Positions 1 through 11,004 of a stretch of 64,000 nucleotides of DNA are shown in pieces. Each line of letters opens with the position of its first letter. Position 1 is the stretch's first letter. The stretch is from Albula goreensis (lineage: Eukaryota; Chordata; Actinopteri; Albuliformes; Albulidae), in contig CM040741.1 in the NCBI GenBank assembly GCA_022829145.1, forward strand, positions 36,688,534 to 36,752,533. The letters run 5' to 3'. A model generated the notes under the pieces. That model had not been told where the DNA came from, searched no databases, and saw nothing but the letters and a program-made list of their open reading frames with translations. The position numbers and the translations under genes are program-made.

Positions 1-169
1 CACTTCGGTTATGCCCATGCCGAAATGTCTTATACACATCAAACATTGACTCCATGTTATCAGGTGTTATTGTCAGGTCATCTTTTGTGGAAATGAGTCC
101 ATGAGTAACTGCGATATTGTAGAGTTTCCGATTGTATTTATTTATGTATGAATTCTTTTTGTCTATCAG

Positions 170-539
170 GGACAGACCATTACCTTCCACCAGAATGGTT
201 TCAGAAACAGAAGTTTCTGGCAGGCCCTGGGACTGTGTGGTCAGTGGGTGTCACACTGTATAACATCGTTTGTGGCGGATTCCCCTTCAAGATCCTCACA
301 AGCAGGAAGATGCGTCATGTGGAATTCCGTGAGGGACTGTCACCAGGTGAGGAGGCAGTAGGAGAGGGAATGGGCTGCATTCAGACATGCCACATGTGTT
401 TTCTTCACAATCACACATTGTCTGTTTTTCTCAAACAGAGTTCCAAGACTTCATTCGGTGCTGCTTCACCTTTTGGCCGGAAGACCGGCCCACTCTGGAG
501 CAGCTGCAGCACCACCCCTGGCTGCACCAGACTTGCTAA
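170..539 (+). CDS. Pim-like serine/threonine kinase, last two exons (copy A; gene continues left of window)
   Basis: Two coding exons, 170-346 and 439-539, joined by a GT-AG intron, encode the C-lobe of a Pim-family kinase. The first carries PPEWF (the APE-equivalent of Pim kinases), AGPGTVWSVGVTLYN and GGFPF. The second reads EFQDFIRCCFTFWPEDRPT and then HHPWLHQTC before TAA, giving the conserved subdomain XI arginine. The exon frame is intact: 177 bases plus 101 bases, entering in phase 1. The ATP-binding and catalytic exons must lie left of the window. The family phosphorylates serine/threonine in the cytosol and nucleus and needs no activation-loop phosphorylation for activity. Whether this copy is a full gene cannot be seen here. 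It is the better-preserved copy over these two exons. Confidence 0.85.
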
Positions 540-1209
540 GTCTCCCTCTCTTAACCATACCCCAATTCTAAATTCAACACAATGGTTGCCCTGGGACAAC
601 ATCTCAGTCTCAGTTTAACGGATTTAGCTCAGCACCCATCAGCCTTACCATTCATTGGTCAAAGCTAAACCTTTGTCATCCTCAGCTGAACTTCGTTAAC
701 TAGCATTAACGTGCTATCTGTCACAACCCATTTTTACCAGTTAATCACAACTTAATGCCACACCATGCCGATAATAGTTGAACTTAACAAACAAAATACC
801 ACTGAATTTAGCCAGTGCTTAGGGTAGTTGCAGTCTTGACAAGCTAGTTAGCTAGCTAATGTTAGTCACACTGGCTTAAAAACATTGTACTTGTTAGCTA
901 ATGATAACATAGCAACCCCATTCACAGTTCCAACTCCTTCATTCATCTGTTACAGAGGAAGGATAGAGGCATAGAGACAAAAAGTAATTTTTATAGGGTT
1001 GAGTTTATTTCCTTTGCTTCAACTGGTTATATTGTCAGTTCTGTGTTGTCATATATCCTTAATGAAACCAATGTGTCACACCTGGTTAAGTATTGTAGCT
1101 GTGGCTACTGTGTGCGGCAGCAATTGTACTTTATCAGCAAATACACACTGTTTGCATTGAGGCCATGTGATAACACAGGGAGGAAATGATAGCTAGCTAG
1201 AGTGAAGAA

Positions 1210-1215
1210 AATAAA
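1210..1215 (+). terminator. Candidate poly(A) signal of the copy A Pim-like gene
   Basis: AATAAA lies about 670 bases after the stop codon of the copy A kinase. The same hexamer sits at the equivalent place in copy B (15,838-15,843), which supports it, though both simply derive from one duplication. Confidence 0.4.
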
Positions 1216-1904
1216 GCCAACCCTTTGAGAATTGTTTCCACTCTCTGTACCTCCATACTTTCTCTAAAATAAATGCACAGAGGGGTATGCACTGTAAGCT
1301 GGGTTGCTCGCAGCAGTAGGCCTGCTAGCCAGCTAATTCGCAGTTAGCTAACAAACAATTTTTAATTAAATGTGGATAACATGAGCTAGTTAGTTTGCAT
1401 CTGTCCTAAGAAATGACTGGTTACATTTTGAGAGATTTCCTTATTTTCAACTATTCAGAGCATGCTTTGACATAAAGTCATGAATTCCTCGAAATCATTA
1501 CAACTGTGAGAAATTCTTTATTTAATTGAGGAGATACATGCTACTGATAATCGTCACATGGTGAACATAACAACAGCTTCAGCAACAGAGTGTCCTTAAA
1601 GTGCGACCGAACCAGAAATCCATGTCTTGTAAATGAGGCAGGCTGTGTAAAAATGGGTCATGACCTATGTCAGTGCTAGTGACATGCTAGTTTAAGCATG
1701 CTAACAAAGTACAGCTGAGACTGATGGATGCTGGGGCGCTATGTTGAGCTAAGTCTGACGAGCTGAGACTGAGATATATTAAACACACTTTTAAACACCA
1801 CACAGTGCTATTCCTTGGGTCGGTGGTATGGTAACTCAGAAATACTGGTGGGAGGGGGGGTTAACCTAAACCTTTTCTTTGGAAATCTTGTCCATTCAGC
1901 GTCA

Positions 1905-2180
1905 AGTGGACAGTACAATGACAGATCGTACCATGTCTGGGCAGCGATGCTGGTGGAGAGGCAGTATAAGATCATGAATGACAATCACCACAGATGGGAC
2001 AGTACAACGAAAGATCGTACCACGTGTGGGCAGTGATGCTGGTGGAGAGGCAGGATAAGATCATCAATGACAATCACCACAGATGGGACAGTACAACGAA
2101 AGATCGGACCACGTGTGGCCAGTGATGCTGGTGGAGAGGCAGGAATAAGATCATCAATGGCAATCACCACAGATGGGACA
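1905..2180 (+). repeat. Minisatellite of about 89 bp, three units (copy A)
   Basis: Three tandem units share CACAGATGGGACAGTACAA and a core containing GATGCTGGTGGAGAGGCAG. The marker CAGATGGGAC falls at 1,991, 2,080 and 2,170, giving periods of 89 and 90 bp. Short open frames across it are artefacts of the repeat. Copy B has the same array with different unit lengths. Confidence 0.85.
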
Positions 2181-4876
2181 TAATAAAAGGATCCAACATA
2201 TAACGATATTTTGTGGAGTGCACTAGATATTTATTGACTTTTTTTCAATAATTCAGTGTGCCAGGGCATTGTCACAGGTGCTGAAAAGCAGACAACTGTA
2301 GGAACAGATTTGTGTTGCTGTCTAGCATGACTAGCCCTTAACTACATACAGTTGACTCACACAGCACTAGAGACTGCAACGCATCTTATTCTAAAATCAG
2401 AAGTGTCCATCAGCAGGTCCTCAGTAGCCTCAAAAGCCTGGAAACATGAAGGACATTAATGTTTCCTATTATTCTCTCCTAGATTTCACAAACTACATTC
2501 TGAAACCCTAGATCTGGAGTTGTGTTGTATTATCTGGATAGATACCAAATATTAACGCTCATATTTATGGGTTTCAGGACATGCCCAGACAAGCATGCTT
2601 TCTTGTCTCATGTGTGTGCCATTATTTCAGCCCAACTTTGCCCTGTTTTGGGAGTCCAGCTTGATCACCTTGTTGGGGGTCAGGGAGTAATTTTCCAGAT
2701 TTTCTCTCATCAGCATTTGAAAAATGCCTTCTGTTAGGCACCGGGCATCAACTAGAGCATAAATGACAATATTCTATGCTCTGGAAGTTGTAATATTAGT
2801 CAAAAATAAAACACTGTCCCGAAAAGTTGTTTGAAAACTTGTTTTGATTGTGCTGAATGTGAATGAAATGAAACCTGAATATAGTTGTAGTCAAATTACA
2901 GCACAGTTGTATTATTTGGATTAATAAAATAATTGTTTTACAAAGGAACTTCAGACAGCATGTGGTGAATTTATCTAATTCCCATACTGTATGTAACTAT
3001 GGCGAGTTTTCTGTTGGTATCTTTTCAACTCCCTGATCGTGAGTGATGCCTGACCTTCTTCACTGTTGAAATTCTGGCAGACTCATGACAAAAGCAAATA
3101 GGTCCACATTTTAATGTAATTTAGGATTACTTGGCTAGTGATGTTAAATTCAATTCAATTTTGCATCTATTGCTGTACTGCCCCCTTAAGAGGACATGAG
3201 AATGCAGTGCTGTCGCCATAGCTACCCTGTAACTGAAAGCCCTTGGAGCACAGCTGTTACCTCCTCTTCCTCTCTATCCATTTTTCTTTTCATACCCCGA
3301 AGAAGTAAATCTGATTATAAATGTTTACTTTGTTTATCTGAGGCAATTGTTAGTTAATATATTAATTTAAACCTCAGATGTGTAAAGCTAAATCACTCTA
3401 GTCTGTAAACGGAATGTTCAGTGGTAAGCTAGTATTCATGCAAATTGTCAGTTAACTTTAACAGATACTGGACAATAATTTAATATATACTGTTAATTTA
3501 GTGCTGTTGTTGTTGTGAGGCAAACATGTTATGATTTTAAGTTGTGTTTCCATGTTTGTATTCCAGTTTCACAAAGTTCTCCATATAAACAAGCCTAACT
3601 GACAAGCTGTCTCCGGGAAGTTTATGGAATCTGTTAGCCTATCTGCCAAGCCAGAAACTACGCTCTCGTAAGGGCAGAATAATTGCATTGGACACAACAT
3701 CTTTTTTTTTCAAAGGAAAACGCTCACTTTAAAAGTCTTGATTGATTCCTGAGTAGACTCTAGCATTCAATCAGAGTCAAGTTTGCCCCTGAGGGTTGCC
3801 ATGTGAAAAAGTTAGACACCTCAAAGGAGCCACATGGCAGGGACAGCCAGAACAAAGAGGCATAAGTGTCTTTTCATTTCAATGATAAATTTGTAATCAT
3901 GAAGATCCTTATTTGAATTTCAGTTAAATTAGTGATTTCTAACCATAAGAACTTAAGAAAAAATTTTTAAAAATGTTATGTCCATCTCAATGGCCACCAG
4001 GTCTGTAAAGTTGTCATTTGTAGACTCCTAAGGCTAGCATAACTCAGGAAAGACTGAAAGTTAAGTATTTATTGATTTATTTACATAATGAAATGTATTG
4101 TGAGAACAAATACAAAATTTCATTTTTACAATATTTCATTTTACAAGATGTTCTTATGAAATAAATGTTCAATTTTAGGGTATGCAGCCCTAGATCTTCT
4201 TGAGCTTTTGGAGATGAGGGTGAAGACAGTGCTGGCAGGACAGAGGCAGTTGGTAAGTTAATTATATTTAGTGACACTATTTATTGCTTGTAAGAGTAAG
4301 AAATTAATCAAATGTATTAACAATCATTGACTGTAAAATTGCATTTACCCTCATGTTTCGTTTTGGTCAAATATTACCTGTTTTCAAGTTAAAACATGAC
4401 AGAAATCCCATTTTTCTGACCACACTTTATAATATGCCAAACAATTGCTATATGTAATACAATGAAACATTTTTGGCTTGTTGGAAGACTAGTCATAGTC
4501 TTACTGTCCCATTCCACACAATCCCAGAACATGAGTATGAGTACGCATACACAGCACCCTTATCCCAAAGGGAACAAAACCTCTCATGCACAAGGTTCCC
4601 CCGCCTCCACCCCTGTTCCTCTGTCTCAAGTACACATACGTGCACAAACACATACACGGCACTTTTCCCCAGACAGGAACTAAACCTCATGTGAAAGGAT
4701 GCCCTCTTCTCTCTCTCTCTCAAATACACATACACACAGAAACACAACATGAGGGTTAAGAATACAAAATATTCACATGGATAGAAGCAAATGGTACCTG
4801 AGACAGTTATAAAAGTGGACTTTCAGATATTTTTTTATTTATTTCAGAGGAAGAGAAAGACAGCGATGAGCCCTCT

Positions 4877-5852
4877 ACTTTTCCTCAGTGCTACACGGTT
4901 TCCCACACAAGACCGCAAAGCTCCCAGGAAATTCTCACTTAATTGCTTGTTGCCGACCCACAAAAAATCAAAGCCGCGATGTGGGAGGGTCAACTGTACT
5001 TTGAAAAGTTTGTGCCGACTGAAATGTTTCATTAGACAGCAGAGACGACCAACTTGTATGCCCTCCAATCTGGAACAGTGAATTTCAACAGGGTATCCAC
5101 CAATGAAAACAGTTCTAGAGTGCAAATTTACTGGGACTATATTGTGGATATTGGCCTTTTCACTCACACTCTGCAGAGGCCAGCAGAACATCAAGAACTC
5201 CCACTTGAAAAGGATCCATCCATTGATGAGCAAATGGTACCATTCCTAGGAGCTCTCTCAGTCAAGCAATATGTGAAAGGGAATCCAAACCCATGGGGTG
5301 TGAAGATTTACTTCCTCTGTGGCAAAAGTGGGGATGCCTATGATTTCATCTTCCACCAGGGTGCCGATATGGAGCTCTGACAAGACAAAAAGAAGAGGAT
5401 GGGACTTGGAGCTGCTGTAGTCTGCCACTTCAGCCAAAGAATCAAAGATCCCAACCACAAGCTGTATTTTTACAACTCCTACTCTACTTACAATTTGTTA
5501 GAAGTCCTGGCAGAGAAACAAACCCTTGCTGCTGGAATGGCAAGGCACGGCCATTTTGCAAACTCACCTCCAATGTAAGACAAGGACATGTCAAAGAGGT
5601 AGAGAAGCAACTACGATGAAGTTGTAAGCTGTAATTGGAAAATTGGCCTTGTCAAATGGTTTGACAACAGGTGCGTCTTGATGACTTCCAACTTTGTTGG
5701 GGTTGGTGTGCTGAATAAGGTTGGGGAAGAAAGAGAGTAGATATGTGAATGTCAGCTGCCCAGAGGTGGTGAGAAAATACAATGTAGCCACAGGTGGAGT
5801 TGATCTACTGCACCAAATAATTAGTCTGTACTGTACAGACTGGACACTCAGA
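4877..5852 (+). mobile_element. Degenerate piggyBac transposase (copy A)
   Basis: Translated pieces match the DDE_Tnp_1_7 transposase of piggyBac elements: SIDEQMVPFLGALSVKQYVK, then NPWGVKIYFLCGKSGDAYDF, NHKLYFYN, LVKWFDN and, near the end, a CPEVVRKYN then GGVDLLHQIISLYCTDWTLR segment. These follow the family order: DEQ-PFKG, KQY, PWG, NHKLYF-NW, VKWFDN and MGGVD. The reading frame is interrupted several times, so no working enzyme is encoded. Compared with copy B it keeps about 165 extra bases between NHKLYF and WFDN. I could not identify terminal inverted repeats or TTAA sites. Because both duplicates hold it, the element was inserted before the duplication. Confidence 0.82.
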
Positions 5853-5856
5853 TAAT

Positions 5857-6180
5857 GATGGGCATTCGCAAACAAACGCATCTTTTTTCGAACAAGTCTT
5901 TCAAATGGACAGACTTACTCAAGTCCTCAAACAGCTGTGAATGAACATACATACGTGAGAAGGGCAGGTGAGTGATTGAGCCAGTGAATGAGAAGTGAAC
6001 GTGATCGAACGAAAGGAGCCAGTGAACGAGAGCCAGAAGAGCCAGTGAACGAAAGGAGGCAGTGAAGGAAGAGAGCCAGAGAGCCGGCGAGCAAGAGAGC
6101 CATGAACTAGTCTGAACTGAAAGTTCAGTGTGTCGTCAAGCCTGACTGTAATGCCATTAGTAGGCAGCACAGCACACATT
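5857..6180 (+). repeat. Short GAGCCAGTGAACGA-type array, possible hAT-like remnant (copy A)
   Basis: Between about 5,985 and 6,110 a 15-17-base motif of the type GAGCCAGTGAACGAAAG recurs imperfectly. It follows ATGATGGGCATTCG at 5,861. In copy B the equivalent reads ATGATGGGCAGTTCGAGTC, which resembles the start of some non-autonomous hAT elements. No target-site duplication could be established, so the transposon label is weak. The repeat itself is clear in both copies. Confidence 0.45.
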
Positions 6181-6656
6181 CCTTGGACCTGAGGAACTCT
6201 TTGGCCATCACAAATAATATTTAGCTAAATTAAATTTGTCGTTATTATTTTCTGAAACCTAATACTGGAGCCAATTATGTAATGAAAGTAATTAAAATAA
6301 TTTCAAAACTAAACTTTATGTATGTATTAATTGCATTAATGTTTTATTTCCTCATTCATTAAGTGGTTTTAAGCATTAATAAGACAATTTAAAATAGCAT
6401 ATTATGTCATTTTGGTACATTTGAGTTTTGTATTTACAACTTAAGCACCAACTCATACAATTTCTTATGAAACCAGAAATGATACTATGGACTACAAAAC
6501 GTTTATTATTGCTATGGCTGATGTTATGATATATGTTAATTAATAATGTTGTTGTTGACTGATGTATGGAATATATAGTTATTATGGCATATCTGTAATA
6601 AAATTAAAAATAATACAATAAAATGGCAACAGATTAAAAGGGGTATTACTAAAAAT

Positions 6657-9006
6657 CTAATAATCTACGATAAGCAAACATGTATACTGTTGATGTACTT
6701 ATGTAACAACATCTGTAGAAACGGCTACAGGTAAACGGAGAAACCGAAAATATTGCATTTTATTTTCTTCGATTCGTAGGCTACAACAATAGAAGTGGCA
6801 TCGACGAATGCTACTGTGGCAGCGACATAGTTCTATTTAATATTTTCCTCGAGCAGAATACAGCAATACAAGTGGCGTCAATGATTATTATAAAAACAAA
6901 AGTAATCATTATGGTCATTTATTATTTGCGAACAGTTTAGAAGGAACAACAGAACTAGCAGATGCAGCTGGAACTGCACTACTAACGGTATGACATATTG
7001 TTGCACTTTGACCCTTGCGTACGTATGTGCTTATTCATGTCGTACCTTCATGTAGTTACAAAACCCCTAGCCAAGGAAGTTTTTATACATTAGAAAGCTT
7101 TATGCTTAGTTTAGCTTAGCTAAAGCTAGTTAACTAGGGCCTGCATAGTGATGCTATAGTTCAGGAAATAAGCAATGTAGCTAACGGTGTGCTCACGCTT
7201 AAGTGTTTTACGGTTCATTTATACAGTACACAAAAACATATATACATTTCTATATATTATATAGGCCTATTAATAATATTTCAGTTCCATGAACATGAAA
7301 TGTATATGACATGTACCTGTTGGATTAGAATCGTATTATTGTCGTCAATTGAGGTTATCGATAGCCCTTTTTTACTAGAAAATCAGGCCAGGTAACCTAT
7401 TGCTAATAGGTCATCTTCTTGCTTGCTATTTTGAGTTAATAAACAGCTTTGCATCATATTTGTGTGGGACGACTATTTACTTATTGTGGCTTTTATTTAA
7501 CCTGTCTATAATTTAGGTTAACACCTATAACATTTCAATAGCTAGGCTACTTGCCAAGCTATCAAGCAACTTCGCAGAGTGCGCTCAGCACTTCATCCTT
7601 AGTTAGGGTGAGGACAGAAATTAGGTGTATAAAGTCAGTTTATTTATTATCAGAATGTCTGTCATTCTCAACATCAAATTCCACATTGATACAGTGCCAT
7701 CCCTTTACCTGTCTGCTGGTGAAAACAAAGATAAAATTTAATAACTGATGTAGCTTGCTAAGGGAAGCGCTGCTGCCTTATTCCCAAACAGCGCGTTCAA
7801 AACCACCTTAAATCAAACCTTTACTAGATACTAGAAGAAATTTAATTTTACTTGCCTTTCCTTCTCTGCTAACAAGTTAACTTACACATCAGGTAGTTAC
7901 TTGCTTGCAATCAAATTAAACTACGATTGCTGGCTACCTAATTGCTAATCGGCCATTGGTTACTTGGTTATTTTAGTGATAAAATAATATGCTTACAGTC
8001 ATACTTAGCATTATATTTTCTTACTCACTATAACTGAGCTGAAAATGATGTATGACAGGAATAGCTATTTGCCGAACTTTACACGATCTTAATTGTTTAG
8101 TTAGGTGTGTTATTTGTGCATCGGCCTAGCTAGCTAACATTAGCTAGCTGTAATTCACAGCTGCTAGGTAGCCAGTTACCCACCGATGCCTACACCGGAA
8201 ATTTTGATAGCTCTTAAGCTACTTATGCAATTAACGTATGTGTATTTAAACGTACGCACGCGCATAATGGTCCAGGATCATGTGTGATCATGTGACAGCG
8301 TTATAACAAATAAGGGGGTGAAATGTCATATTGCCAACGGAAAAGGAAATGGGGTCGCAGGCCATACAAGGGGCGCAGGCGGTGCAGTTACACAGGCTCA
8401 CCAAAACAAACAAAAGTTCCCATCACTCATCTGAGAATGATGTCATGACTTTGGTGAATAATTGGTTTGAGTACAAGAGAGCTAGTGGATAAACTTTCTC
8501 TCTCTCTTAACTTAAAAATGAAAAGAGCACACGTTCATTTGTCGTGTACAAACCAAGCACATACGATCAGAAAGTTTTATATGAACTCTTTTATATTTTT
8601 GAACATAAAATATGGGGTGCCAACTTTGCGCAGGTCAAATGACATGTGTTCACAAAATGTTATGTTTAATATCTCAAAAACGGTATGAACACAAATGTTC
8701 ATTTGTTGTGCACAAACGATCAGAAATATTTTTTTATATTTCTGAACATTCGAGGTACCAACTTTATGCAGGTTATTCTTGTTGGTGTAGTTACAAACAA
8801 TCGAACCATCAACCAGTCAACTAAGGCCAGCAAACACCTTAAGGAGCTCACACTTAGGCCTACATGTAGCTGATAACTACAAAAAATGAAGAAAAATTAT
8901 GCTATTCCTTCTTAATAACCAACATATAATAAACCACACCTTGAAATGGCAGAAGGAAAGAACGTGTGTGTACAGACGGTCCCCAACTTACGATGGGGTT
9001 ACATTC
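6657..9006. other. 2.35 kb present only in copy A
   Basis: Copy B replaces this whole interval with 10 bases (20,205-20,214). The interval contains no gene I recognise; its open frames are short and AT-rich. Its right end holds the left terminus of a Tigger-like element, of which copy B keeps only the rest. The simplest reading is therefore a deletion in copy B rather than an insertion in copy A. Confidence 0.8.
8515..8785 (+). repeat. Diverged direct duplication, period about 165 bp
   Basis: GTTCATTTGTCGTGTACAAA near 8,532 recurs as GTTCATTTGTTGTGCACAAA near 8,697. Both are followed by CGATCAGAAA, a run like TTTTATATTTTTGAACAT, and CCAACTTT-GCAGGT. Two diverged units are visible. It lies in the segment missing from copy B. 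Confidence 0.7.
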
Positions 9007-9255
9007 CGATAAACCCATCGTAAGTGGAAAATATCCTGTCGAAAATTCATTTAATACACCTAATACACAACATACGGGACATCATAGCCTCACCTACCCT
9101 ACCTTAAGCATGCTTACAGCACTTAAATCAGCCTACAGTTGGGCAAAATCATTGAACACAAACCTATTTTAAAATGAAGTGTTGAATATCTCATGTAATT
9201 TATTGAATACCGCATTGAAAGTGAAGCTGTAGCACCATTGGTGTAAAGATGAAAT
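8973..9255 (-). mobile_element. Tigger/pogo-like non-autonomous element (copy A)
   Basis: The left end reads TA then CAGACGGTCCCCAACTTACG, fitting the TA target and CAG terminus of Tigger/pogo elements. Bases 8,987-9,026 contain a near-palindrome, ACTTACGATGGG with CCCATCGTAAGT. The interior (CAGTTGGGCAAAATCATTGA, then GTTGAATATCTCATGTAATT and TTATTGAATAC) closely resembles, from memory, the reverse complement of a mammalian Tigger-type repeat. The right terminus is eroded. There is no transposase. Confidence 0.6.
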
Positions 9256-9889
9256 TATGCAATATTTGCTGTATTAGAGGAACTTAAAGTGACTAACCAA
9301 GAAAAGTGCTAGTATGAAGAATAAGACAAGGCAAGTCTTCAAGGATCCTTCAAGGGTGAATACCAGTTGACTAGCAGGTGGCATCTAATGTATGATAGGA
9401 CTCATTATTTGTTTTGTCTTCAGGAGAAGATAGGTGCTTTAGTTTGTAGTATGTCATGACATGCTAAACTTAGCTCAAAGCTCCAGGTATCCAGGTTTTT
9501 TAAAATGTGTTTTCTGGTTTGTGAATTACACTGTAAAAAGAAGAAAAAAAGATAAGTAGAATAGAAGGTTGCATTAGACAGAAAACACTGAGTATGGTAC
9601 ATAACAGGAAATGTCTTCTAAAGATTTAACTTAGTGAAAATGAATAAAGAAATTAAGAATATAGAATATAGAATTTTTGTGAATAAACTTAATGGACTTA
9701 AGTCAGCTAAGTAAAATGAGATCCCTGCTTTAAATGTTCATTCAGAGGTACATCTGAACAATCAAAACCACTTAGTAGGTCTAACTGTACTACACAGTTC
9801 ACTTGTACTAAAACACTAATCTGAACCATCCAGCTGATTTACCATAAGGCAAAACTATGAAGGCACAGCACTGCACAGTGATTTGGTCA

Positions 9890-10810
9890 AACAAAACTTT
9901 TATTGTCCATATAAACAGCAGAATTCAGAAAAAAAAATCTTAAATATCTTCATTCCCATCAAAAAAAATTACATTACTGAAACCTTAAATATCTTCATTC
10001 CCATCAAATAGGGTCCCAGTCAACATCTGTATACAGTATTTACAACTTTCTCATCAAAAATGTGCTATATATTACAACCCAGAGAAATTCACTTCCTAGT
10101 GTTGAAAGGGCATTCATGTTGTTGAAATTGATGTTGGAAAGGTTGGCAATGTCATTTTACGATAACCTATAACACACTGCATTACCATTATTTTCTTGTT
10201 TACACAGTCACATTCTTACAACATTTACTTAAAAAATAAGCAGTAATATACAATTAAATTAACCTTCAAAAAAAACAAGGTAAAATAAAATTGACTTTTC
10301 AGAATAAAGTTAGCTAAGAAATTAGTGTTTCCACCAACAGCCTTTTTTTTTTGCCAAATATTCAAGATTGAATGGGAAATAATTTTTTTCATTTCTTGGG
10401 GAAAATAATATTAAAGCTATCAATACAGAAAGAGCAAATCCTAACCACCAAAAGCAAGGCTTGCCAGGGCACACTATTACAGTGAATGTTTCATGCAATC
10501 AAAGTGAATATCCAACCATCTGAGCTGCACATGGTTTGACAAGGACTGGAAACACGGTCAAAGTAAATGTAAGAAACACTTAACACAAATGTTCGTTTAA
10601 ACCTACTCTAAATAAATGCACATCCCTTTCTATAAAAGATAAATGTCCTCTTACATGAAATAAAACAATAAAGGTGAAATTCAAACCCTGTACTATAATA
10701 AACAATAAAGATAATTAATGAAGAAATTGCATAGCAAAGTTGTACTAAATTTTGAATGTCATAATCCTTCTTTAGGGCATAGGCTATAGCCAAAAGAAGC
10801 AATGCTACAT
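9890..10810 (-). pseudogene. Orphan copy of the distal mob1b 3' UTR
   Basis: This segment matches 21,050-22,105, the distal part of the mob1b 3' UTR, including the minus-strand AATAAA (TTTATT at 9,899-9,904). It is detached from any mob1b coding sequence. It arose because the duplication breakpoint fell inside that UTR. Relative to copy B it has a roughly 44-bp local tandem duplication (9,939-10,007), a templated replacement at 10,539-10,560 and several deletions toward 10,810. Any plus-strand transcript of the copy A kinase that ran this far would be antisense to mob1b mRNA. Confidence 0.85.
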
Positions 10811-10888
10811 TTGTAAACATTCAGAATAAATCAACCATTTTTATTTTCAGGAAATGAAGAAGACTTAAAAAAAATATACAAATATAAT

Positions 10889-10986
10889 TATAATAAAAAA
10901 AAAAAAAAAAAAAATTAGCTCAATCATTTGTATTTACATTTACATTTATTTATTTGGCAGATGCTTTTATCCAAAGCGACGTACAA
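10889..10986 (+). repeat. A-rich tract and common teleost interspersed repeat
   Basis: An A tract at about 10,893-10,914 is followed by a segment containing TTATTTGGCAGATGCTTTTA and CCAAAGCGACGTACA (10,929-10,986). From memory this sequence is scattered very widely in teleost genomes, as a SINE/LINE-tail-like block. It lies just beyond the end of duplication copy A. Confidence 0.65.
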
Positions 10987-11004
10987 GGACTGGAAACACG
11001 GTCA

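Larger units (their letters stand above)
1..10810 (+). repeat. Segmental duplication, copy A
   Basis: This stretch matches 14,640-22,110 in the same orientation, so the two form a head-to-tail duplication. The match is already present at the first base of the window (base 1 pairs with about 14,640), so copy A extends further left. It fades out near 10,810, which pairs with about 22,105 inside the mob1b 3' UTR. The best-matched blocks, such as 10,030-10,260 against 21,125-21,360, differ at only a few bases by eye. Large differences are 3,862-4,876 (about 1 kb, against 90 bp in copy B), 5,477-5,645 (absent from B) and 6,657-9,006 (2.35 kb, against 10 bp in B). Apart from the items listed separately, 540-1,900, 2,200-4,870 and 6,200-8,500 hold no gene I can recognise. 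Confidence 0.93.

Noticed and set aside
1815-2036. 73-codon frame over the minisatellite, repeated at 16,435-16,710
   Set aside because: The frames exist because the repeat unit lacks stops in one frame. They have no start context or protein similarity.
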